Below, one piece after another: positions 12,268 to 24,244 of a DNA stretch of 64,000 nucleotides; positions within the stretch are counted from its first letter, which is position 1; each line of letters begins with the position of its first letter. The stretch is taken from contig MU129087.1 of assembly GCA_014904985.1 (NCBI GenBank), positions 62,001-126,000 of the forward strand, in the 5' to 3' direction. The position numbers and the translations under genes were made by a program. The notes beneath the pieces are model-generated. The model had not been told where the DNA came from and did not search any database. It saw only the letters and a list, made by a program, of their open reading frames with translations. The stretch is from Hydnum rufescens UP504 (Eukaryota; Basidiomycota; Agaricomycetes; Cantharellales; Hydnaceae).

Positions 12268-13562
12268 TGTAAGTGGGAAATGAAGGGAGGAATCCAGCCA
12301 CAGTCCATGATATGGAGTCAAGAACAAAAAGAGGGGACCACAGGATCAATCCAGATGTTAAGGCTTGAAGGAATGAAGGTCTTTTTGGATAGAAATCTAA
12401 TGCTGTAAGCCACACCTGCTCAAGCAATAGAACAAAGGTGAATCTGGGTCACAATACCACACCCTAAGGCTCTCTCCTCTTGAGGCCCTAGAGTAGTAGT
12501 CTGGGTGGAATTCACTCAAGGAACTAGTGGCAATACATCAGTGCCTCAAAACTGGGGAGGGGGAAGACTATGGAAATTCACATCTCCTGCACTTAATATA
12601 AATCAAAGAGAAATTATATGGTAACCAGCAGAAAGGTGGAGTTAAGGCAAAAATGATGACAAAGAAATCAAGTCAAAAGCATTAAAACTGAAGGAGATAT
12701 TCAAATATCAAGTCAGAATAGGGGAATATGGCTTAACCAAGCTATTCCTCCTCTCCTACTGAACAGAATCCCTTGGGGAATGGTGGAACTGGTCATCATA
12801 GATGTACCCTTCATTGGATATAAGAAGGGCAGAGAATAATGGCCATTAATAATCAAAAAAGCAGAGGCAATAATGGAATAAGACATGGGGGAGTTAAATT
12901 GTAGAGAGCCAAGTTCTTATCAGATCATTTTTCCCTTGGTACCATTGTATGCAGACTGTCAACAGCTTTCTAGGTGTGCCTGTTGTGAATAAATTGGATC
13001 AAAACTGAGGGATATATTCAAAAAATACTGAAGGGAAATATGAAACACATAGTAAAATCAACCTGGAAAGTGCAGTTTTGATTCATTCAGCTCATGTTTG
13101 GTATTGTCTGAAACATGTGAATTGTAGCTTTCTCTTGCTGAGTTCATCTGATCAAAACTGAGGGAAATATTCCACATTTACTCCTTGAGAGCACTGCATT
13201 AGCTCCTATTTGTCATGTGACAAGTCAGCAAGTTGGAATAAAGGCCTGGGTGTGTAATCCAGCATATTACATAATCACAATTTATTAAATTTTCCCTTGA
13301 GGCAGCAGGAAGTGTGTATCAGAAGTGGAGACTGATTGAAGGTCAAACAAAGCAAGCAAGCAGAATTGCTATTGCAACATTGAGATACAGCATAAAAAGT
13401 GGAATTTAGGGTGGCCTGTTGAAGTGCTGCAGATGAACAATAAATTGGCTCATGTATGAGTAAAGGAATGATGCAGATTTGTGGATTCTAGACATATGGG
13501 ATTCAGGCTTCTTCTCAAATGAATGACAATGTGGGAATTGACATCTGGATTGACATAGAAGT
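12268..13562 (-). mobile_element. LTR G, truncated, joining copia and gypsy relics
   Basis: Minus-strand LTR of family G. It starts TGTAAGTGGGAAATGAAGGG and shares the block AATCCAGCCACAGTCCATGA with the copies at 25851 and 54634. The final TGTTGGAGGGAT end is missing; similarity stops near 13562 where gypsy sequence starts. Because copia lies to its left and gypsy to its right, the copy marks a deletion or recombination junction. Confidence 0.75.
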
Positions 13563-15117
13563 TGTCCCATGTTAAGAATTGGAGAGCATTCATTGCAATG
13601 ACTTTAAGGTATTTTTTGTATGAAGACACATTGTGGCAAAGGAACAGAGATAAACTCCTGCAGAAAGTGATCTGAGATGAGAAAGAAAGACTTAGACTGT
13701 GTGCAGCTGTGCATGATGATTTGGGACATCAAGGATGGGATCCAACATTTAAGAAGCTGGTGGATAGGTTTTATTGGCTGAATATGTGGATGCAAGTGGC
13801 ATGGTTTTGCCAAACTTGCCACAAATGCCAGCAGAGGTCAGTTAGTCACCCTAAAATAACTTTGGGTCTGACTTACATACACATGATTCTCCAAAAGTTT
13901 AATATGGACACAGTCCATATGCCAGTATCTAATGGATTCAAATATACTGTTGATCTCTGGGATGATCTGTCCAGGTGGCTAGAAGCTCAGATGCTAAGAA
14001 ATGCTACATCAAAGAATATAGCCTGATTTGTGTTTGAAGACATGATGTGTTGCTTTGGGTGTATATTACAGTTAACTACAAACAATGGCAGACATGTGCA
14101 ATGTTCCTATAGTACATGCCGTGCCCTACCACCCTGAAGCCAATGGAATGATTGAATGCCACCACCAAACTTGATTAGGATCTTTATTAGGGAAATCTGA
14201 GTCATTGGTCTAGGTATTTTCATGCATGCATGTGGGCAGGTTGAGTGATGGTCAAATGGACCACTGGCTATACTCCCTATTATCTATTGTATGGGAAGCA
14301 TCATTTGTTTCCATTTGACATTACTGATGCATCATGGTATACCTTGAATTGGCACTCAATTGAATCAATGGAAGAATTATTGGCAACCTGGGCAATTCAA
14401 TTAACACATAGAGATGACAACATTAAGGAGGCATCCACAACATTATTATAGGCATGAATCCGAAGTGCTCAAGAGTATGCATAATGACATGAGCACATGT
14501 TAGTTGAGGGAAATTACAAACCAGGAACCATGGTATTGGTATACAATTCTGCATTAGTCATGCAGCATGGACAAAAGGGGGAAATTAGATGGATGGGACC
14601 CTACCATGTGCTAAAAAAAATACCTGAGGTTCCTACAAGCTCAGTGAATTGGACAGGACTCTGATGAGTATGGTGTTTGCAGGGAATTGCCTAAAGAAGT
14701 ATCATTCCTGTGATCACATTCCTAAGGCTGAAAATACCAAATATGGAAGTGACACCTCAAGTAATGAAGATCCTCTTGAAGCACAAACTGGTACCATAGT
14801 AGCTATGTTTTCCAATGATATATATGAAGATGACATTCCTAGAGATTATGAATACATGGATAGACCTCCCATCTCATTTGGACCAATAAATCAATTATGA
14901 TCTTACATGTGGCCACCTCCAAAAGCCACAGACACATGGGCTGAAGACAAGTACATTGAGTGGAATGATGGAATTTAGTGACTACTATTGGCTTAGTCAT
15001 GTCAGGGAAGCTGGATCCACTGCTGTGACCAGTGAATCCACCTTAAATGGATATTTTCAATCCCCAAAGCATCTTTCACTTTTTTTTGGCTTTTTTTTCA
15101 TTTTCCTTGCCCAAGGA
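13563..15117 (+). pseudogene. Ty3/gypsy integrase (element C), decayed
   Basis: Contains the zinc-binding HHCC-like module (HDDLGHQG ... RFYWLNMW ... CQTCHKC, about 13709-13840), the start of the catalytic core (MDTVHMPVSNGFKYTVD) and NGMIECHHQT, which retains the third catalytic Glu. The second catalytic region is damaged (QLTTNNG) by a deletion. The tail includes TGYTPYYLLYGKHH and the GPY/F-type motif EIRWMGPYHV (about 14585). A C-terminal part follows (MDRPPISFGPINQL), then a poly-T stretch at 15081. Stops occur throughout. The minus-strand copy is at 56549-59157. Confidence 0.85.
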
Positions 15118-16192
15118 TTACATAAGAATACAAGCCCAGTGGCCATTATACTTTATTCCCTTATCCACTTCTGAAATCCCCTGGTAGAAAGCTTCTCCCA
15201 CTGGGAGTTTGGTGCTGCCCAGGTGTAGATAGCTTCTTTCCTCTCCCTTCATTAGTAGCTAATTAGGTAAGCTGATGGGATGTAACCACTTGGCAGGAGC
15301 TGAGGAGGACAACTCTGAACCACCATCATACTCACAACTTGTGAAGTCACTGTCTGTGCCATCCAACTGTATCTTGTCACCACTACTCTGTCACATTTAC
15401 TTGTAAGATCCCCTAGCCATAAGGCAAGTTCTCAGTGGGTTTGGCTCTACAGCAATCTGCTCATGCTTGTGATTCCAGGCCCTGGTTGTAACAAAGTGCC
15501 TCCCAGATTCAGGAGGGCACTCATTGTTGTACTTGGACAAAGCGAGTCAACAGGGGAGGGAGTGGGATAAGGGAGAATAGGAGGAGAAAGAGTAATCACA
15601 CTGCCCTCAGCACTAGCTTTGGACAGAGGAGCTGGACACAGAGCTAAGCACTGGCTTTGCTCTGAGCCCAGGGGAAAAGGTTGCAAGGGAAGGGAGGTCA
15701 TGATGAAAGGTAGTAAAGTAGTGACTGGCCAAGTGGCACAGTCACTACCTAAGGAGAGGAGGTGGGGTCAGTAAGAGGAAGGACTATCCTGCTTACTGCT
15801 TTCCCTGCTGGTATCCAAAGGTGTAGGTCCCAAGCTAGAGAAAGACTGGTAGTTAATGGCTACCAGGCAAGCCAACCAGATAGCTAGATAGAAGCAGAGA
15901 CAGAGAGGCAGAGATTCACAGTTTCTCACTAGGTGACAAAGATCTGGGCAAAAGTTAACTATTTGATTCTGTGGAATCTGCCATATATACATGACTTTTG
16001 AGTCCTAACTTAATTACATAATACACTATATTACACTGGTCCTCAAGTCCCTACATGGATTATGTAACTCTTGGCAGTTGATATATGCCACATTGTTGGA
16101 CATACGCCACAGAAGAACTCCATTCCAGCCCCATGTCATGGAAGTATGAGTCCCTTCATACTTTCATGGCATGGCCCCACCCCTGGAAAACC
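15118..16192. other. About 1.1-kb segment absent from the other copy
   Basis: Sequence on both sides (poly-T block near 15080 and the AAAGATC-AGA-CCAGA block near 16240) is contiguous in the minus-strand copy near 56640-56830, so this segment is an insertion here or a deletion there. It holds minus-strand open frames of 84 and 74 codons (15447-15701, 15768-15992), the second with a hydrophobic stretch, but neither resembles a known protein. No clear terminal repeats are seen. Confidence 0.5.
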
Positions 16193-16408
16193 CTCACTTA
16201 CACCACAGCTATGGTTCTACTATGGTCCTACTTCTCCAATTTGAAAAGATCCAAGAACCAGACATCAACTGCAATGATTCAGCAATTGCCAAAAACTATG
16301 ACTAAATTGCTACTACAACAAGATGCAATCAAAAACTCCACCTTTGCTGTCTGCTTTCTTCCTTCCCACTGATTCCTTCTCTAATCATGAAACCTGACCT
16401 TCTTGGAC

Positions 16409-17773
16409 CACAGCATCAAGCCCCATCAAAAAATCTTCTCACAATATGATGGCAAGAAAGCTACAACATAGACAAGTCATAATATTTGCATGGTCTGGTA
16501 AAAATCCCATAAGTAAGCAACAAATGATGAGTATAAAGAAGAACTGAAAATGAGGAACAATAGACATTGATGAAATCAACAACAACAAACCCACTGTCCT
16601 TTCTTCTTCACCATTGACTCTAATCCCTATGAATCCTACTCCACTTCTTCCCCTTCATGAGTTGGTCACTGTAGTTCCTCAAACTCCTTCACCAGAGCCA
16701 TTGAGCACTCAAATGTTGGTATCTCTTGGAGTTCTGATTCCAAACCTGCATACCCTTGCTGAACAAATCAAGAAATTTAATATTGCAGTAAATTTTCAGA
16801 AAACTTCCAATACAAAAACAAGCTAATGTCATGAGTCAAGGAAACTGTACAATGACTTAAAGCCTCTGTCAAAACTTGACCTCCTGATCATGCAGATCCT
16901 CATATTATGGATTCTGAACCAACATCCTGGCAATCAAAGGGGGCATCCACTCCTATGGACACATGCAATAGTGAGTCATGCATCCAGCTCAGAATACCCA
17001 AACACTTCTACTTGCACAAACATTGTTCTCATATCACAGGACCCAAGAAACTCCAAGGGTACAGTCAAACATCATACAAGGCATATCTAAACTGCAAAAG
17101 AGCCAAGCAACTCAAAGAAATCCATGCTAAATATTACAAGAAATGAGAGAATGATTTGAAAAGCATTGCCAACACCACTGCATGACTTGTACAGCTTATG
17201 CAGGTGTGAGAAGCCCATGTCAGTCAACTGGCTCAACTCAGTACTACCCTCATCCACACCAATAACATCCTTCTCAATTGCATCACCCATTTTGACAATC
17301 TTGGTGAGAAAATCAATGCTCACAATGAAGAATCCATCTGTCTGTATAGTTATGCACTTGTGAGCAGCCAATGGGTCAAATTGATGCAGAGTGACAAGTT
17401 CTCCCATATCTTTTCTCTCACTGTGGATATAGTCAGACAAGAAGAGGAATTGTACTCTCTGATTTATGGTTTCCACCTTCATCACCATTTCACCAGATGT
17501 CTTACTAATCTCTTGGATGTTTTTTCAGATGATAATCATTTCATGTCCCCCCTCAAGTGTCAACCTTATGCAATCAAGAAATATACTCACACAATTCAAG
17601 AGATTCAGACTAAACTGCACAACAAAGAGTGGGCTCTACTTAAACTAGACCTGCATCTGTTTGAGCTCATGGACATCTCAGGTCACAAACCTATCTCACC
17701 ACCTATTTCACCTATGCAGGAAGAAGAAGAAGAGGACATGATAGAGGTCAAGGATGAAGTCAAAGAGTGGTAA
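16409..17773 (+). pseudogene. Element C ORF1 (copy 2), near full length, unknown function
   Basis: Spans about 450 codons. Copy 3 has ATG (MASGSVEKS) at the position where this copy reads ACA, so 16409 is the likely ancestral start. Order: basic N-terminus; Pro/Ser-rich segment (PLLPLHELVTVVPQTPSPEP, about 16640); IKKFNIAVNFQK; helical Lys/Glu-rich region (KRAKQLKEIHAKYYKK, about 17095) continuing as a likely coiled coil through LSTTLIHTNNILL; KFSHIFSLTVDIVRQEEELY; and an acidic tail (EEEEEDMIEVKDE) ending EW-stop. About a dozen stops or frame changes break the first half; 17360-17773 is open. It lies after integrase on the same strand in two copies. It has no signal peptide or membrane segment, so an envelope role is not supported. 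Function unknown. Confidence 0.6.
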
Positions 17774-18538
17774 CATTATAATGCTATATCATACATGTTA
17801 AGAACCAAGTCTTACACTAACATTAGGGAAGATACATGCCCTTAAATGCAACTCTCACCTCAATCACTCTGCAACCTCAAGACTGCATTTATTGTTCTGT
17901 TCTCATCCCCTTCTCCTTTCTCCAACCCCACTTCAACCCATCATTGATTCTGTCTCATGAATCATCATCCACCAATCCCCCTCCTTTTCCTCTTCTTTTG
18001 ATCTGAGCAAATGTGCTCAAGTAAGCTGTACAACTACAATGTTTCTTTTTTTTGCTTTTCCAAGTGAATGCACTCAAGTCTTTGTACAATGGCTGCCCAT
18101 TGATTCACTGCCACCTTATGGGTGATCTTTTCAACCCATCTGTTGTCACATTTTTCTTTCTTTCTTTTCTTTCAACCCAAGTGAATACACTCACGTAAAT
18201 GTACAATACCTGACATTCAACATGTTGAACACATTGTCTGCACTTTCCATGATAAAAAAAAGGGGGGGAAGAGTATGAACAAAGAACAAGTAAGGAAGTC
18301 TGGAACTCTTGAACTAAGGAATGTCTGAAAGAACAAGGGATGACAGGAAAGACTCTGATAAGGAATCTTGGACAATAAAAGCAGAAGTCAGGAACTCTGG
18401 CAGACCAATTGAAATTCCACATATATAAAGACTAGGCACTTCTGAAAATCTGTTCTCATCCTTACAACTCAGCATCATACAGGATGAATCTCACTATGAT
18501 TTAAGTTTTCAACTATCTAAAAAGGAACTGGGAGCTAG
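17774..18538 (+). promoter_or_regulatory. ORF1-ORF2 spacer with TATA box (copy 2)
   Basis: Matches the spacer at 6616-7417. CACATATATAAAGACTAGG at 18419-18437 contains the TATA box and also the unoccupied target site (ATAAAGACTA, 18425-18434) of the TIR element found at 52553-53211. Purine/pyrimidine-rich runs occur near 18150-18270. Confidence 0.45.
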
Positions 18539-19456
18539 ATGGACAAGGACATACAAGTCATAACCACCAACCTGAGTGTCAAACAATGGATGCAGGCAAG
18601 CATCATCATGACTAATCTGGGTTCACCACTACTATACCTGTGCCAAGGTGAACACAGATACTTTTGTCTGAACATCCAGGCGAATCCTCTTCATTTCACC
18701 TACACACTGCTCAAAAGTTATGATTGCACCATCCTTGAATGAAACAAAATGATTTTTTAAAGTCAGGGTAGAATTGGAACTTGATCTATATGGGGCAATT
18801 GCTTCATCCCTGTATTTGTGCATGATCTGTCCAACTTCTAAACATGGAGATTTGAATATGGACCAATCTAAACCATAAAAAGGAAGAGGAGGAAGAAATT
18901 ATTTGAAAGTATGTGGACATATGGCTATATCAAGCCAAGGCAATCTGAAGGAAGGAAATAAAAGAACAATAGTATCAGAAAGCAAAGATCAAAAGTGTTC
19001 ACCATGCCCCAAGCCTCCCACATTCCATTTGACTATCAAAGATTCATTCCATACTCATGACCAACTATGTCAATAACACACATGTACCAATGGACCTCCA
19101 TGTTGATCAGGCACTTTCAAAATCTGGACAGAGCTATGGGCAAAATGGTTGGATTGGTGCCAACTGGCTACAAAACCATAATGCAAGCATGGATTATTTG
19201 AATAGAAGGATCTATTGCAATACTCAATGTGCAGGTACCAGAATGTTACAGAAATGTGGACCTTGCCAATGGTGGAATCATTAAGGGCAACATATTTGCA
19301 TTCAATATTCCAAATCATCATTGTTGCCAGCAGGGTTTTGATCACCTATCTTCTCCATTTGAGTATCAAGGAATGAATTGGGAATATGTCACATGTGAAG
19401 AAGTCTTCATCAAACCAATAGCACTCTTGCTCATAAGGCTTATCTCAGAGAACTAA
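18539..19456 (+). pseudogene. Element C ORF2 region (copy 2), unknown protein
   Basis: Starts MDKDIQVITTNLSVKQWMQ at 18539; the first frame stops at 18841 after HDLSNF, as in the other copies. The last frame (from about 19068) has WIIQIEGSIAILNVQVPECY, VDLANGGI, FEYQGMNWEYV and ends LISEN-stop at 19456. An in-frame TGA between FIPYS and PTM is shared by all copies. The conserved stops imply that the copies descend from an already split ancestor, that these are separate short genes, or that an intron is present. A Cys-rich turn (NHHCCQQGF) appears in this copy but is NCRRHQHGF in copy 3. Family not recognised. Confidence 0.5.
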
Positions 19457-20212
19457 ACAAATGAAGAGGGATATGGGGTGCAGTTAATTAGCTTCCCAAA
19501 AAAAAAGTCATTGGTATCAACAAATCTGGTGGAATCAATAAAAGCACAAAGAGATGTTGAAGTTCTAATAAGCTGTCATAGAAGATAAGAGAAACAAGAA
19601 TGGGTATAAAGGCAGATTGAACTTATGCCTTCATCAATCAAAAGTGTTCAAGTCATTTCTATGCCTCTCCAAGTTACCTGTCTACTTTACTGAGCTTTGA
19701 TTACCATGGACCAGAACCATTTCACTCTTTGCAACCTTCAGCATTCATTCAATATCACCCTACTCCTCACATGTGTTATGAAGGAATACTTGTGTCAAAA
19801 GAAACAAAATGGATGATTTATGACATACCTTTACTGTGGAGCTATGTCCCCTATCACTGTTGAGACATCAAAATCAGGATTGTTGTGCTATTGTGAGTAG
19901 TGGAAAATGATGTTATACCTCTGCAAACCTTGTCCATGAGTCACCTGTACCTGGCAATCACTGACAAATTGCAGGGTAAGCCTAAAAAGGTGATAATAGA
20001 AGTATAAATGAAGGCTGATGTAAAAAGGAAATAAGCCTTTTATCCAACTATTAGCAACTTTAGATGGAGAGGACAAAGGCTGTCAGTAGAGAACCTTTCA
20101 TGGGGGATAGAGGGATGGAAATGGTGGGATTTCGGTTGGGTGAGCAGGAGGAATTTTCATGCTATGATGTAGGGAGATTGCAAGGGACTGCAATTGAAAA
20201 GTGTTTGCCACC
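19457..20212 (+). other. Element C 3' region with a further decayed frame
   Basis: The tail after ORF2 continues past TTACC at 19677, where the palindrome copies instead join LTR C. From about 19690 one frame has runs such as YHGPEPFHSLQPSAFIQY, KETKWMIYDIPLLWSY and LYLAITDKLQGKPKKVIIEV with only a few stops, suggesting one more degraded gene up to about 20190. No family is recognised. LTR C follows on the same strand at 20213, as expected for a 3' LTR. Confidence 0.4.
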
Positions 20213-20750
20213 TGTAGAAGAGAAAAAGTTTGAGCCTCAAAAACCCCTTGATTCAAGCTCTTCAAGAAAATCTGTATCTTACCAGCATTGAACTCTAAAA
20301 GAGAGGTATGACCACTTACACTAAGGAAGTCCACATTTTGGCACATGATGTAAGGGCAGGTGGTCTAGTAAGAGGTTAGTAAGGAGGGAGATGAGTAAGG
20401 AATTAGAAATGGATGAGTAAGATGATTAGTGAGCATGACTAAAGGATGAGTAAGGGAATTTGTAAGTGGATGAGTCATGTGGAGGGTTCAGAAAGGTATA
20501 AAGAGAAGGGGGATTTAGTGAAGAAAAGTATCCCTCCAAGGATCCATTACAAGAAGGTGCCCCCTGAGGATCACAGTACCCTAGTATCCAAGTATCCATT
20601 AGTAGAGAGAATAATAGTACCTTGAACAAGGAGAAGAGTATAAAAGGGAATAAGAGAATCAGAGTGTGTCAGTCTTGCTTAGTCTTGTGAAGTATAGTGG
20701 ATAGTTGTAGAATCCTCAGAGTAGGAGTTGCTAGACATCCATTCTTGAAG
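20213..20750 (+). mobile_element. LTR C, 5' two thirds
   Basis: TGTAGAAGAGAAAAAGTTTG at 20213 to CCATTCTTGAAG at about 20750 matches LTR C at 45435-46267. It keeps the TATA box GAGTATAAAAGGG (about 20637). The last 300 bases are missing. Confidence 0.85.
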
Positions 20751-20849
20751 AATATGAAGACTGGACCTTGAGTAATTCCTGAAGATCCAGACTATCAGCA
20801 ACAAGAATCAAACATGAACCTTATGAAGACATTATTGAATTCAGACAAA

Positions 20850-21640
20850 ATAACACAGCATGATCATGTGTTTCCATTTGATATTACAGATGTGTCATGG
20901 TATACATTAAATTGGAATTCAATTCACACCATGTATTAGCTATCTGCAGAATACAGCTAGCTGACTGGGATGAAGATATCCAACCTGCCTCAGATGATGT
21001 CCTGCAAGCAAGAATTAAAAGCACTCAAGACTACACTAAATGAAATGAAAGTACATTAGTCAAGGGAAATTATCCACCAGGAACAGTTGTATTGGCATTG
21101 AATTCCATATTACTAATGCAACATGGATGCAAAGGGGAAATATGGTGGATTGGACTGTACTGAGTTCAGCTGCAAAATTCCTGCAGATCCCATGAGCTGG
21201 AAGAATTAGATGAATCCCCAATAAATGGAATATTCACTGTGAACCACCTAAAGAAGTATTATTTGCATGATCAAGCAGATAACCCCAGAGACCAGAGCCA
21301 CAGTGCCACAGACAAAGAATCAACCAAAAATAATATTGCTAAATATACAAAAAATACAAGACATGCTATGGCATTCAAAAAAAAACATTATTGAAGAAGA
21401 ACAACATTTGCCAGTATCACTTGGAGTGGAAAATCAATTAAGTACCTATCTTTGGCCACTGCTGAGAGCCACAGATTCATGGGGCTACTGGGAAAACAAG
21501 TTAGTGGAGCAGAAACAACAGAATATTCTTCAAGAAATCCTAGGGAGCCACACACACACAAGGTGCAGATTTCATTGAGGATGCATGACCACATGACTGA
21601 AGGTGGGTACTACCCCCTATTCAGATTGTACCAGAGCCTG
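20850..21640 (+). pseudogene. Gypsy integrase C-terminal part, second variant
   Basis: Encodes FPFDITDVSWYTLNWNS, a KSTQDYTK block, LVKGNYPPGTVVLALNSILLMQHG and the GPY/F-like KGEIWWIGLY, followed by NGIFTVNHLKKYYLHDQAD. It is colinear with 14300-14720 but diverged, so it is a different copy or subfamily. Stops and frameshifts are present. The catalytic core is missing. Confidence 0.75.
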
Positions 21641-21689
21641 ATACAACATTTATTGTGGAGAAAAGAACAAAACCTGCATGTGGTCTTAT

Positions 21690-22411
21690 ATAAGCATCCA
21701 TATATGGTAATATTACTTAAGCACCCATATATGGTAATATTACTTAAGCATCCATATATAGTAATTTACATAAGCTTCCATATATAGTAGTTTACATAAG
21801 CTGCCATATATAGTGATATTGCATAAGCTGCTATATATGGGTTGCTATGTAAAGCACCCATGCATAGGCAATATGCATGGGGGGGATTCTGTTGAAAGGT
21901 ATATATACACCTCTGAATGTCTGTGTGCATCAGAATCTGAGTTGTGGGATGTTTGAGTGCCACTTTACCTTGGATTCTGATGCACACATACATTCAGAGG
22001 TGTATATATACCTCAAGGCTTTCAACAAAATCCCCCCCATGCATATTGCCTATGTGGGTGCTTACATAGCAACCCATATATAGCAGCTTATGCCACATTT
22101 CCTTTTATGGCTTCTTATGTAATTTTCCTTTTGTAGTTGCTTATGTAACATCCCCTATATGGAAGCTTATGCAATATCACTACATATGGCAGCTAATGTA
22201 AATTACTATATATGGATGCTTAAGTAATACTACCATATATGGGTGCTTAAGTAATACTACCATATAGAGATGCTTATGTATATTACCATATATGGATGCT
22301 TATGTAATATTACTATATGTGGCAGCTTATATAAAATCTCTATATATGGTGGCTTATGTTACATTTCTATATATGGCAGCTTATGTAATATCTCTATATA
22401 TGGGAGCTTAC
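21690..22411. mobile_element. Foldback-like element with CCATATATGG subrepeats
   Basis: A long inverted repeat: the left arm runs to about 21941 and the right arm starts at about 21977, around a core of about 35 bases. The inner arms pair over AAAGGTATATATACACCTCT. The outer arms are tandem arrays of a 26-29-bp unit such as AAGCACCCATATATGGTAAT. Long inverted repeats built of tandem subrepeats are the hallmark of Foldback elements; no transposase is visible. CCATATATGG also fits the CArG-box consensus CC(A/T)6GG. Confidence 0.65.
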
Positions 22412-22683
22412 CTAATTGTTTTGTTCTGAAGCTTCTGAAGCCTGTGAGGATTCCTGAAGTTCACTTTGGAGGGCTTTGAAAAAGGGACCATTGTGTTTGG
22501 ACTTCCAGAACTTCAGACATTCAGAAGCCTTCAGAGTGGCTTTTGATTTTCCTGATGAGTTTTGATCTCTCAGGATTCCCACTTTGATAGGTGCAATATT
22601 TGTGCATAGCTGTTTGGTTGCTGCTGTTGCTCAGGATTCCTACTGCAATAGGTGTGTGGTTAATTAATCTCTTTCCCCTTTCT
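22412..22683. other. Unassigned spacer
   Basis: No gene recognised. GAAGCTTCTGAAGCCT and CTTCAGA-CATTCAGAAGCCTTC motifs form short inverted repeats around 22428-22530. Confidence 0.3.
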
Positions 22684-23625
22684 GTTTTTGGCTTTGACTA
22701 TGGTTGCCATGGTCAGGTTTTGGTCAGGTTTTGCCTAATTTGGGCAAAACCTAAACCTGACCAGGTTCCAAAATCATCCCTGAGGGCAAAATGTGAACCT
22801 GACCTGAGGTTTGGTTCCATTCAGGTCAGGTTCAGGTTTAAACCCAGTTTAAACCTGAAACCTGCAGTATGGGAGAAGCCATCATTTTCAGGGGGTACTA
22901 CAGAATATCTACACCCTCACTCAAGTCTCTGCCTCTGCCACTCCCTTTACATCCTGCTTTAGATCCACATCTCCTTCCTAGCCCCCTTTCACTTCAATTT
23001 ACTGCTCACACATATGGATGCCTAGTTCAGTTTTGGTTCAGTTTTTCCCATTTTGGGCAAAACCTAAACCAGACCTGAACCTGAAATCACCCATCAGGGC
23101 AAAACCTGAGGTATGGGGAGAGCCAACATTTTCAGGGGGTACTATAGAATATCTACACCCTCTGTGCAAGTCTCTGCCTCTGCCACTCCCTTTACATCCT
23201 GCTTTAGGTCCACATCTCCTTCCTAGCCCCCTTTCACTTCAATTTATTGCTCACACATCTTCTAGAGATGGTATTTAGTCACTACATTCTGTCATGTGAC
23301 TTGTGACCTGCACCAATTACCTCATTTAATTGCTGAGTCATGTGACTTCTGACTCCAGAACTATAGTCACATCTGTAAATTGCCAGATTTGGTGCCAGAA
23401 TAATGGTCAATGGACATGGAATGGAACCTACACCCTACCTTTCAGGTTCAGGTTTAAACCTGGTTTGAGACTGATTTTTGGATTCAGGGCAAGGGCAAAA
23501 CCTGAACCTGACCTGAAGAAAATAAAATGAAACCTGACCCCAATGGAACCTGACCTGGGTCAGGTTCAGGTTTAAAATCAGGTTCCACAGGTTTAAACCT
23601 GAATCAGAGCATCCATATCATGGAC
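22684..23625 (+). mobile_element. Tandem or nested TIR element rich in CAGGTTTAAACCTG
   Basis: Two related units. The first starts near ATGGTTGCCATGGTCAGG (22698); the second starts at ATGGATGCCTAGTTCAG (23013) after interrupting TGCTCACACAT; the pair ends TGAATCAGAGCATCCAT near 23617. Each has a core with TTTTCAGGGGGTACTA and TCCTTCCTAGCCCCCTTTCA and flanks of AACCTGAACCTGACCTG. The unit matches 52553-53211. It lacks coding capacity. Confidence 0.7.
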
Positions 23626-24240
23626 TGGATATAAATGCCTGAAAATCCCAAAGGAGGTTATCCCTGCTTGTGTGAGCATGTCAAGAATCTTGTTTTGTTA
23701 TTTAATTTGAAGCTGCTGCTCATTCCATTCTCCTTGCTTGTGAGCCTGAGCAACATAGGATAATCATCCCTGACCAAAGAGACCCCAAGAAGATGGGGGA
23801 GGCACTCAGGACTAGTGTTGCCACAACTCAACTTGGTGTGACTATGACTCAACTTTTGGAAACTTCTGGTGACTCCAAATGACCTCAAAGTTGTAGTTGA
23901 GTCACAAGTTGCAACTTGAGTTAACTTGAACTGCCAGCACCTCCCATATGGATATAGATAGAAATTGTTGCTAATCATCAAATAGACCAGCCTTGTTATT
24001 ATGGGTCATACTCACAACCTCATCACATGACCACTCCTCCTCACTGCCTGGATTCCTTACCATTATCAATCCCATATTTGTGCTTACCAGTCAGCCTCCT
24101 TAATAATACCATTGGCAATCCATCTAGCTGTAGGGGTTTTCTCCTGGTGTTCAGAAGAACACAAGAGCAGCCCAGGCATACAGATTAGACACCCTTTGGG
24201 TCAGCTTTTACTGCACAGGAGAGGACCCAAAGGGTCCCTT
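23626..24240. other. Unassigned sequence
   Basis: No gene recognised. The segment 23815-23930 is rich in AACTCAA/TTGAGTT motifs, forming imperfect inverted repeats that keep a 107-codon minus-strand frame open by composition. ACCCTTTGGGT at 24190 and GACCCAAAGGGTCCC at 24226 form another short inverted pair. Confidence 0.3.
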
Positions 24241-24244
24241 GACC

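Noticed and set aside
16409..17773. ORF1 as an envelope gene of an errantivirus-like element
   Set aside because: It occupies the env position, but no signal peptide, transmembrane segment, furin-like site or fusion peptide is visible.
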